From assembly GCF_002994635.1 (NCBI RefSeq), contig NZ_PVNL01000047.1, positions 31,335 through 95,334 of the forward strand: a DNA stretch of 64,000 bases, read 5' to 3'. Within the stretch, counting starts at the first letter, position 1. Each line of letters opens with the position of its first letter. Under the pieces are notes generated by a model, which saw nothing but the letters and a program-made list of their open reading frames with translations, did no database searches and had not been told where the DNA came from. Of the stretch, positions 57,969 to 64,000 are shown piece after piece. The position numbers and the translations under genes were made by a program. The DNA comes from Enhygromyxa salina. Its GTDB lineage: Bacteria; Myxococcota_A; Polyangia; Nannocystales; Nannocystaceae.

Positions 57969-59129
57969 CTACAGCTCGCCGAGCGAGCGGTAGATGTCGG
58001 CGGCCGCTCGCGGCTTGGCGGCGCCGAGCATCTTCTCGCGCATGTCCGCGAGCTGCTCGGGCGCACCGAGCAACCCCGTCAGCTCGGCGACCAAGCGCGC
58101 GCCGTCGAGCTCGCGCTCGGCCACCATTCGCGCCGCGCCGACCTCGACGAGCGACCTCGCGTTGTGGGTCTGGTGGTCGTCGGTGGCGTGGGGAAACGGC
58201 ACCAGCAAGGCCGGACAGCCGACCGCCGCCAGCTCCGACAGCGAGGTCGCGCCCGCGCGGCACAACACCAGATCACACCACGCGTAGGGCTCGCTCATGT
58301 CCTTGATGAACGCGACCACGTTGGCCCGCGGCGTGCTCAGACCCGCGCTCGCGTAGCCCGCTCGCACGCGCTCGAGCTCGCTGGTGCCGGTCTGGTGCCA
58401 GATCTCGAGGCCGGGCAGCGCCGTGGCCAGCGCGGCCGCCGACTCGATCATCGCGGTGTTGAGCGCCTGCGCGCCCTGGCTGCCGCCGAACACGAACAGT
58501 CGCGGAGGCCGCTCGCCCATCGCCTGGCCCGTCGCCGGAGCGGTGGCCCGCGCCTGCTCGAGTCGCTCGATCAGCGCGGCGCGGATCGGGTTGCCAGCCC
58601 GGACCAACTTGTGGGCCGGGAAGTGGCCGGTCGGATCGGGGAAGCTCGTGAACACCCGGCGCACGAGCTTGCCCAATATCCGGTTGGTGATCCCGGGGAC
58701 CGAATTCTGCTCGAGGATCGCCGTGGGTCGGCGCATCATCCACGCTGTCGCGACGAGCGGTCCGCTGGCGTAGCCGCCGACGCCCACGACCACGTCTGGG
58801 TTGAACGCGCGGATCAGCCGGCGGCTGCTCAACCACGCCTTGGGTAGGCGCAGCAAGCCAGAGATCAAGCCCCGGAGGCCGCGACCCTTGATGCCGCTGA
58901 CCTCGATCAGATCCAGCCCGTAGCCGAGCTCCGGGACGACCCTCGCCTCGATCCCGCGCTCGGTGCCCACGAACCGAACCTCGCCGCCGCTGGCCATCAC
59001 CTGCTCGGCCAGCGCGATCCCGGGGAACAGGTGTCCGCCCGTGCCGCCCCCCGCGATCATCACGCGTAGGGCACGAGTGCGTGCAGGAACAGAGGAGGTC
59101 AGCTCGTGGCTCATCGCGAGCGTGGACAT
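57969..59129 (-). CDS. murG: MurG, lipid II-forming GlcNAc transferase
   Basis: Transfers GlcNAc from UDP-GlcNAc to lipid I on the inner membrane side. About 386 aa from the ATG at 59129; the frame is open to 59276. N-terminal GGGTGGHLFPGIALAEQV (about 30-47), VGVGGYASGPLVATAW, the acceptor loop EQNSVPGITNRIL, and the GT-B C-domain motifs FVFGGSQGAQALN, LCRAGATSLSELAAVGCPAL and PFPHATDDHQTHNAR. The leader before the first strand is about 25 residues longer than in E. coli. Other mur genes are not adjacent; instead it follows a VanW-glycosyltransferase gene by 43 bp. Confidence 0.95.
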   Translation of the reverse strand: MSTLAMSHELTSSVPARTRALRVMIAGGGTGGHLFPGIALAEQVMASGGEVRFVGTERGIEARVVPELGYGLDLIEVSGIKGRGLRGLISGLLRLPKAWLSSRRLIRAFNPDVVVGVGGYASGPLVATAWMMRRPTAILEQNSVPGITNRILGKLVRRVFTSFPDPTGHFPAHKLVRAGNPIRAALIERLEQARATAPATGQAMGERPPRLFVFGGSQGAQALNTAMIESAAALATALPGLEIWHQTGTSELERVRAGYASAGLSTPRANVVAFIKDMSEPYAWCDLVLCRAGATSLSELAAVGCPALLVPFPHATDDHQTHNARSLVEVGAARMVAERELDGARLVAELTGLLGAPEQLADMREKMLGAAKPRAAADIYRSLGEL

Positions 59130-59172
59130 GGCCATCCTATACCGGACGGGTCGAGCGTGGCCCAAGTTTTCG

Positions 59173-60996
59173 TCACGCGCGCCCGCCCTGGGAAGGCTCC
59201 GCGAGCGCAGGGCCGTGCAGCTCGGTGAGAGCTCGACGCAGGCCGGTCGCGTCGCCAGCGGCGATCGTGTGGACACCGAGGATCTCCGGCAGGCCGCACG
59301 CGCTCGAGGCGATCACCGGTACCCCCGCCGCGACCGCCTGCAGCAGCGCGCGGGGCTGATGCTCGATCCAGGCGGGGAGCACGACCGCGTCGAGCGTGGC
59401 GAGCTCCGGGCTCCCGCGCTGCACGGTCACGCCGACGCACGACGACCAAAACCGGGCCCCCTCGAGCTCCCGTCCGGCGATCCACAGCTCGACGCGACCG
59501 AGCCCCGGCTCCGACAGCGCGTCACGCAGCTCCCACACGCCCTTGCGAGCCACGCTGCTAGTTGGCAGCCACAGCCGCAGCGGACCGGGCACGCGGACGC
59601 GAGCGCGGCCACCCCGAACGCCAGACCCGAGCTCCCAGTCGAGCACGGTTGTCTTGCCCGGGTAGCAATTCGCGACGCCCACGTGTGGTGTGATCAGCTC
59701 GATCGCGTCATCGAGCGCCCGCGACTCGGCCTCGGCCAGCCACGGATCCGCCCGAAAGTCCGCGAGCGTGGGGCTGTCGGGGTTGCGCGCGTGGGCCTCG
59801 TCGAGCTGGGCCTGCAGCTCGAGCAACGGCAGCCGCTGCATCAACACGCTGACCCGTCGGCCCCCGAGCACGCCCAGCCGCCACAGGTGCCCGAGCAGGT
59901 TCTGCGCCACGACCAGCTCGGTGTCCTCGAGCTCGAGCCGCGCCGCCATCGCCGTGGCCAGCCGCCGATCATCCTCGAGCAGCGCGCGCTGGCGACCCGG
60001 GCCCTGGCTGGCCAACCGGCGCGAACGCAGCGAGCGAGCCACGGTCTGAACCGGGAACTGAACGCGCTCACCGACCCGCGGCCAGGCGTAGCGCCGCTGA
60101 CCGAGCAGCTCGCCGTCGATCGGCTGCAGCACGCGATCGTGCGGGCGCGCGTGGGCCCGCACGTGGCGGACGTACTCCGGCCACGCCGCGTCCACGAGCC
60201 AGCTTCGCCGCCCCCGGATCGGCGTGGCGGTTGGCGTGGCCGGACCCGGGCGGGCGTTGTCGCATGGTCGATCACACGACATGCAGCTCGGGCCGGCGTC
60301 GCCGGCCCACCGCCCGCTCACCCGCAGACTCGAGGGCTCACGCTCGAGATCGCGTCGCTCGTGCAGCACGCGGACAGGGTTGCGGCGGCGCTCGGTTCGG
60401 ACCCCGACGATCAGCGCCTGCGCATCGAGCCGGACCTCGAGCCGCCACGGCTGCCCCGCGACGAAGCGCAGGTCCACGTAGTTCCAGGCCACCGTCGCGT
60501 CTTCCCCCAACGCCGCCCGCGAGCCCGGCGGTCGTCGACTGTGAGGGTGGCGCTCGAGCAACTCGAATCCGGCCCGCCGCGCCGCGCCGTACAGCCCGTT
60601 GGACAGCAGACACAGCCCCCCGCCGATGCCTGGGACCACGCAGCCCTCGCGCAGCTCTCGGCCGGCGACGTAGCCCCGCGCGCGCACGGGCGGCCCGACC
60701 TGGGCCCAGAACGAGAACACCTGGTGGGCCTCGAACTCGAGCCCGTCGAGCGCCCGCGCGGCCACCCGCAAGTTCTCGACTTTCCCCAGCTCGAGCGGCC
60801 ACTCGCGCGGATCCGCGTCGGGTCCCGTGGTCCACAGCGAGCTGCGATCTTCGACCGCGAGCGGCAGATCCACGAGCAGCCGACCCGACCGGGCCGGGGT
60901 CAGGGGATCGCGACGATCATCGACCCAACGCAGCAGCCGGTGGACCTGAACCTTGGCCTGGTGAACGGCCACCTCGATCGGCTCGAGCTTTTCCAT
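59173..60996 (-). CDS. VanW-domain protein fused to a GT4-like glycosyltransferase
   Basis: 607 aa from the ATG at 60996. The N-terminal part (about 55-190) is a VanW domain: NLRVAARALDGLEFEAHQVF, SFWAQVGPPVRARGY, VVPGIGGGLCLLSNGLYGAA, ELLERHPHSRRPPG, ATVAWNYVDLRFVAG. A linker with a Cys group (SCMSCDRPCDN) follows, then a GT-B type C-domain ending in VVLPAWIEHQPRALLQAVAA and GVPVIASSACGLPEIL (about 540-585). No signal peptide or TM. VanW proteins are known from vancomycin-resistance clusters, but their reaction is unknown. Its position directly before murG suggests a role in cell-wall or surface glycan assembly (inference). Confidence 0.82.
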   Translation of the reverse strand: MEKLEPIEVAVHQAKVQVHRLLRWVDDRRDPLTPARSGRLLVDLPLAVEDRSSLWTTGPDADPREWPLELGKVENLRVAARALDGLEFEAHQVFSFWAQVGPPVRARGYVAGRELREGCVVPGIGGGLCLLSNGLYGAARRAGFELLERHPHSRRPPGSRAALGEDATVAWNYVDLRFVAGQPWRLEVRLDAQALIVGVRTERRRNPVRVLHERRDLEREPSSLRVSGRWAGDAGPSCMSCDRPCDNARPGPATPTATPIRGRRSWLVDAAWPEYVRHVRAHARPHDRVLQPIDGELLGQRRYAWPRVGERVQFPVQTVARSLRSRRLASQGPGRQRALLEDDRRLATAMAARLELEDTELVVAQNLLGHLWRLGVLGGRRVSVLMQRLPLLELQAQLDEAHARNPDSPTLADFRADPWLAEAESRALDDAIELITPHVGVANCYPGKTTVLDWELGSGVRGGRARVRVPGPLRLWLPTSSVARKGVWELRDALSEPGLGRVELWIAGRELEGARFWSSCVGVTVQRGSPELATLDAVVLPAWIEHQPRALLQAVAAGVPVIASSACGLPEILGVHTIAAGDATGLRRALTELHGPALAEPSQGGRA

Positions 60997-61172
60997 ATGG
61001 ATGATCAGGTGACCGGGTCGGGCCGGTCTCAGGACGCAGACGCAAGACAATACATTCCGGCCAGGCGGTTATCAGCTCGCAGCTCACGTGAATTACTCAG
61101 TAATTTCACGCATGACCCAAACCCCGCGGCGGGCATTGGCGCGCTCGCGGACCGCGGCTACCCTCGCGCACC

Positions 61173-61862
61173 ATGCCAGTGTCCCCTGAGACCGAGTGGG
61201 TCCTGATCGCCTCCGGCCTGATCGCTCACGCCGACGACGAGCTCGACGGCAACGAGGTCGAGCGCCTCATGGCGATCATCGACGAGCAGATCCCCGAGGA
61301 GGACTACTCCGACTGGCTCTCGCTGATCGGCGACAAGGCCAGGCTCGAGGCCCACTACGCCGCCCTCCCCGATCCCCCCGAGGCCCAGCACCGCGTCGTG
61401 CTCGAGCAAGCCTGGACCATGGCCATGGTCGACGGTGATCGCAGCGCCGCCGAGCTGGTCGTCCTCGCCCGGATCGCCGAGCGCTTCGGCGTCGAGCCCA
61501 TGCAGCTCGAGTTTTGGCGCGCCGCCTGGACCGAGGCCGAGCAAGAGCTCGCGATCCGAGTCGCCGAGCTCGCCGTCGTCTGTCTGTCCAACGACGACTC
61601 GCTCGACGAAGACGACCACTCCCCCTTCCTCGATCTCATCGAGCGGCTCCCCACCAGCCACGACGAGCGCGAGCGACTCGGCGCCCTCGCCACCCAGCCC
61701 CCCGTCGACAGCGCCGAGCTCGCCCGCGCCCTCGCAGCCATGCCCCGCGCCCGCCGCCTCCAGGCCTTCACGCTGGTCGCCCCCCTCATCCAAGCCGACG
61801 CCGCCCGCGCCCGCTACATCGACATCGCCAAGACCGCCGGCCTCCGAGACATCGCCATCTAG
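61173..61862 (+). CDS. TerB-like acidic helical protein
   Basis: 229 aa, strongly acidic. Two TerB-like units: LIAHADDELDGNEVERLMAI (about 15-34) and TMAMVDGDRSAAELVVLARI (about 82-101), plus a third weaker one (SNDDSLDEDDHSPFLDLIER). The Asp-Gly and Glu pattern matches TerB/DjlA-N domains, which occur in tellurite-resistance and other envelope-stress proteins, possibly metal-binding. No signal or TM. It follows a stretch with no further gene and precedes 80-bp repeats. A related small protein is at 63115. Confidence 0.75.
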   Translation: MPVSPETEWVLIASGLIAHADDELDGNEVERLMAIIDEQIPEEDYSDWLSLIGDKARLEAHYAALPDPPEAQHRVVLEQAWTMAMVDGDRSAAELVVLARIAERFGVEPMQLEFWRAAWTEAEQELAIRVAELAVVCLSNDDSLDEDDHSPFLDLIERLPTSHDERERLGALATQPPVDSAELARALAAMPRARRLQAFTLVAPLIQADAARARYIDIAKTAGLRDIAI

Positions 61863-61909
61863 CTCCCCCCCCATCTGGGGAGCCCCAAAAAAATCGGCGA
61901 CACATCACC

Positions 61910-62070
61910 AACCGCCAGCACCACAGCGCGCGCAGATCGACAAAGACCACGTCACCGACCGCAAACAAGGCGTGAGAGCCCCCTTGGGCAACCGCCAGCA
62001 CCCCAGCGCGCGCAGATCGACAACCACCACGTCACCGACCGCCAGCAACGCGTTAGAGCCCCCTTGGGGG
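61910..62070. repeat. two 80-bp tandem repeats
   Basis: Unit 61911-61990 is repeated at 61991-62070 with 9 differences of 80 (about 89 %), counted by eye. A third, much degraded start may follow at 62071. The units contain GCGCGCAGATCGACAA and CACGTCACCGACCGC and end in GAGCCCCCTTGGG. They lie in the 340-bp gap between two plus-strand genes. No coding, CRISPR or attC features are evident. Confidence 0.85.
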
Positions 62071-62200
62071 GCCACACATACCACCGCGCACAAATTAACC
62101 AGCCCATCGAGGGAGCGCCAGCGACCGACCGGACGCGAAGCGGACGTGCATGGCAAAGTGCAGGATGCCCGTGGGGGGCAAAAACAGTACCTTCGCCCGC

Positions 62201-63112
62201 ATGTCGAAGCGAAGTCTGACCATCTCCACCACGCTGAGCCTCGGGCTCGCCCTGACGCTGTTCGCCTGTGACAAGACCAAGGACGAGTCCGTCAACGCCG
62301 ACGACACCACGCCGGCCAAGCAGACCGAGGCCGAGACCAGCGACAAGCCTGCGTTCGCCGATCTCGACAGCGTGCTCGCGGGCGCCCATCGGGGCGACAA
62401 CGCGGCCCGCGACAGCCAACGCCACCCGAAGGAGACCCTCGAGTTCTTCGGCGTCGAGCCAAGCATGACCGTGGTCGAGCTGTCGGCGGGCGGCGGCTGG
62501 TACACGGAGATCCTCGGCCCCTACCTGCGCGACCAGGGCAAGCTGATCGTCACCCACTGGCCGACCACCCACGAGCGCTACGGCAGCTCGGCCCAGAAGT
62601 TCGCGGACAAGGTCAACTCGGCCCCCGAGATCTATGGCGACGTCACGATCGCGATCGCGCCGCTCTCGGCTGACGATGCCTTCGAGCCGGCGCCCGAGGG
62701 CAGCGTCGATGTCGTGCTGACCTTCCGCAACAGCCACGGCTGGTACAACAACGGCCAGACCCAGCAGATCTACGGTGCCGCGTTCAAGGCGCTCAAGCCC
62801 GGTGGAATCTTCGGCGTGGTTCAGCACCGTGCGGCCGAGGGCGCCGACCCCGAGCAGACGTCCAAGCAGGGCTACCTGCCCGAGTCGGTGGTCATCGCAA
62901 CCGCGCAAGAGGCCGGCTTCGAGCTGGTCGAGAAGTCCGAGATCAACGCCAACCCCAAGGACACCAAGGATCACCCGAGCGGCGTGTGGACCCTGCCGCC
63001 CAGCCTCTCGGGCCCGGAGAAGGGCGTCGAGCAGTCCGAGGAAGAGCTGGCCAAGCACAACGCGATCGGCGAGTCCGACCGCATGACGCTCAAATTCAAG
63101 AAGCCTGGCTGA
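62201..63112 (+). CDS. exported SAM-methyltransferase-like lipoprotein
   Basis: 303 aa from the ATG at 62201. Lipoprotein signal LSLGLALTLFAC (Cys at about 23), an acidic spacer, then a class I SAM-methyltransferase fold: VVELSAGGGWYTEILGPYL (motif I, about 85-103), GKLIVTHW, SVDVVLTFRNSHGWYNN (about 176) and ALKPGGIFGVVQHRA (about 203). This matches the predicted exported methyltransferases of the COG4798 kind. A SAM-binding fold outside the cytoplasm, where no SAM is expected, is puzzling, so it may bind another ligand. Confidence 0.87.
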   Translation: MSKRSLTISTTLSLGLALTLFACDKTKDESVNADDTTPAKQTEAETSDKPAFADLDSVLAGAHRGDNAARDSQRHPKETLEFFGVEPSMTVVELSAGGGWYTEILGPYLRDQGKLIVTHWPTTHERYGSSAQKFADKVNSAPEIYGDVTIAIAPLSADDAFEPAPEGSVDVVLTFRNSHGWYNNGQTQQIYGAAFKALKPGGIFGVVQHRAAEGADPEQTSKQGYLPESVVIATAQEAGFELVEKSEINANPKDTKDHPSGVWTLPPSLSGPEKGVEQSEEELAKHNAIGESDRMTLKFKKPG

Positions 63113-63114
63113 AC

Positions 63115-63480
63115 TCAGTCGTGGCGCGGCATCTCGGCTTCGATCTCGAGCGCCCGCTCGGGATCGAGGCCCAGCACGTCACGCACGCGATCGAGAAACT
63201 CACGCTCGGCGTCGGGGACGTGGCCGTCGATCAGCGCGATGCGAACCGCCGCCTGGTAGGTCGCCAGTCGCTGGTTCTCGCTGAGTCCCTCGATGTCGAT
63301 CTCGCCCAGCTCGACCGGCGCGGTCAGCCATGTCCGCGCCGTCTCGCGCTCGCTCGGATCGAGCTCGGCGGCGGCGATCAAGCGCTCGATCGCCTCGGCT
63401 TCGTCACCAGCGAACTCACCGTCGGCCCAGCCGACGGCCGCCAACAGGCGGAGCATGAACATGACCTGCGGGTGGGGCAC
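63115..63480 (-). CDS. small TerB-like protein
   Basis: 121 aa from GTG at 63480 (internal ATGs at about 63462 and 63456). Helical and acidic with two TerB/DjlA-N-type motifs: AVGWADGEFAGDEAEAIERL (about 15-34) and IALIDGHVPDAEREFLDRV (about 81-99). Related in kind to the 61173-61862 protein. It is convergent with the methyltransferase-like gene (2 bp apart) and 49 bp downstream of the lipoprotein gene that runs off the window, so it may form an operon with it. Confidence 0.78.
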   Translation of the reverse strand: MPHPQVMFMLRLLAAVGWADGEFAGDEAEAIERLIAAAELDPSERETARTWLTAPVELGEIDIEGLSENQRLATYQAAVRIALIDGHVPDAEREFLDRVRDVLGLDPERALEIEAEMPRHD

Positions 63481-63529
63481 GCGGCGATGATCCCGGTCGG
63501 GGCTGTCGCTGGCAAGCGCCGCTCACCGC

Positions 63530-64000
63530 TCAACGGGGTGCGCGCGGCAGCATCAAGACGATCGGAGCGGCTCGGTCGACGGCTTCGTCCTCGACCGGTC
63601 GGGCCGTGAGCGGCGCGCTGTCGGGCTCGGTCCGGACCGCGATCACGTAGGCCAACGCGCGACGCCGTCCAAGCGCGACCGCGAACTCCCCCTGCGGGCC
63701 CGTCTGCGCCTGCGAGATCATGGGCGGGAGCGCCTCGAGCCTGAACGCGTGATCGTCGAGCGGGTGAATCGTCACCCACACACCTTCGATCCCGGCCCCG
63801 GGCAGACCACCGAGCTCTTCGCTGACCACGCGACCGCGGACCAGCGAGGCGTCGGGTGATCGCTCACGTCCGCAGCTGATCCCCGAGGTCGCGGAGTGGG
63901 CGTCGCCGCCGATGAAGGGCGTGTCGATGCACCCGCTCGGGCGGGCCGCCGTCTCCTGCGGCCCGCGCAGAAACGCGCGAGACCCGCCACCCCCCGAACA
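63530..64000 (-). CDS. lipoprotein with regulatory-like beta domain, cut by window edge
   Basis: The minus-strand frame is open from the last base: CSGGGGSRAF at the very edge, then CIDTPFIGG, SATSGISCGRE, GRVVSEELGGLPGAGIEGVW, SQAQTGPQGEFAVALG. The beta part resembles a carboxypeptidase-regulatory-like unit (GAGIEGVWVTI, GPQGEFAV). The Cys followed by SGGGGS at the edge looks like the lipidated Cys of a lipobox whose signal lies beyond 64000. At least 156 aa are visible. Confidence 0.72.
   Translation of the reverse strand, partial: CSGGGGSRAFLRGPQETAARPSGCIDTPFIGGDAHSATSGISCGRERSPDASLVRGRVVSEELGGLPGAGIEGVWVTIHPLDDHAFRLEALPPMISQAQTGPQGEFAVALGRRRALAYVIAVRTEPDSAPLTARPVEDEAVDRAAPIVLMLPRAPR

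Noticed and set aside
61862..61893. hairpin with GGGGAG arms followed by AAAAAAA after the TerB-like gene
   Set aside because: The homopolymer is A, not T, in the direction of transcription, so it is not a normal terminator; no minus-strand gene would use it from the other side.
61910..62070. CRISPR array
   Set aside because: Only two 80-bp units in direct contact, without spacers or cas genes.
61952..63058. 368-codon minus-strand open frame
   Set aside because: Opposite to the lipoprotein methyltransferase gene, whose signal peptide and SAM motif are convincing; the frame only reads through the 80-bp repeats.

Overview
The window is a very GC-rich (close to 70 % by eye), gene-dense bacterial segment with strong G/C preference at third codon positions. 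The gene types suggest a myxobacterium, most likely of the Nannocystaceae type: a tandem Ser/Thr kinase of the HRDISPPN kind, several exported lipoproteins (one with a long Gly-Asp repeat linker and a lamin-tail domain), a MJ0042-type zinc-ribbon membrane protein, Cys-rich exported proteins, and large families of unknown function. This placement is inference; no rRNA, tRNA or CRISPR was found.

Layout. 1-2.2 kb: the 3' end of a Cys-rich gene that needs a frameshift, a poorly coding stretch with a 12-bp palindrome, and an unknown gene. 2.2-5.7 kb (minus): an orphan sigma factor behind mutS2. 5.9-14.0 kb (plus): one tightly overlapping Mrp/Mbh-like cation/proton antiporter operon (E, F, G, MbhD/E-like, B, C and three NuoL/M/N-type subunits plus a small two-TM protein) that lacks a fused MrpA. 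14.4-20.9 kb (minus): a two-kinase-domain receptor kinase, a membrane-anchored protein coupled by an ATGA overlap to a phosphohexomutase. 21-31 kb: an ABC-2-type permease, a minus-strand group (LysM murein endopeptidase, NRDE protein, type II NADH dehydrogenase), and small lipoproteins, STAS-like, VOC, TPR and acyltransferase-like genes.

31.3-36.6 kb is the accessory part. A tail-anchored hypothetical gene and an SDR gene, probably once neighbours in one operon, are separated by about 2.4 kb holding a decayed IS91-family transposase and a leucine-rich-repeat gene. A 214-bp direct repeat (about 92 % identical by eye) bounds this insertion; one copy is a dead duplicate of the hypothetical gene's 5' end. 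The SDR gene is divergent from a TetR regulator over a promoter/operator region.

36.6-52 kb: two LolC/LolE-like permeases without an ATPase, an outer-membrane barrel candidate, the zinc-ribbon protein, tatA, an MltD-like lytic transglycosylase, moeA, a RluA-type pseudouridine synthase, a PP2C phosphatase (possibly leaderless), a leucyl aminopeptidase, and the Gly-Asp-repeat lamin-tail lipoprotein.

52-64 kb: a lipoprotein with a poly-Asp tail, a glycine-zipper membrane protein, gcvP, a DUF1232-like gene, murG behind an unusual VanW-glycosyltransferase fusion, two TerB-like proteins around an exported methyltransferase-like lipoprotein, two 80-bp tandem repeats, and a lipoprotein cut by the window edge. 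Cell-envelope functions dominate: ion homeostasis, murein synthesis and turnover, protein export, and signalling through kinase and phosphatase. The strongest leads for something unusual are the split-MrpA antiporter operon, the VanW-GT/MurG pair and the repeat-flanked insertion.
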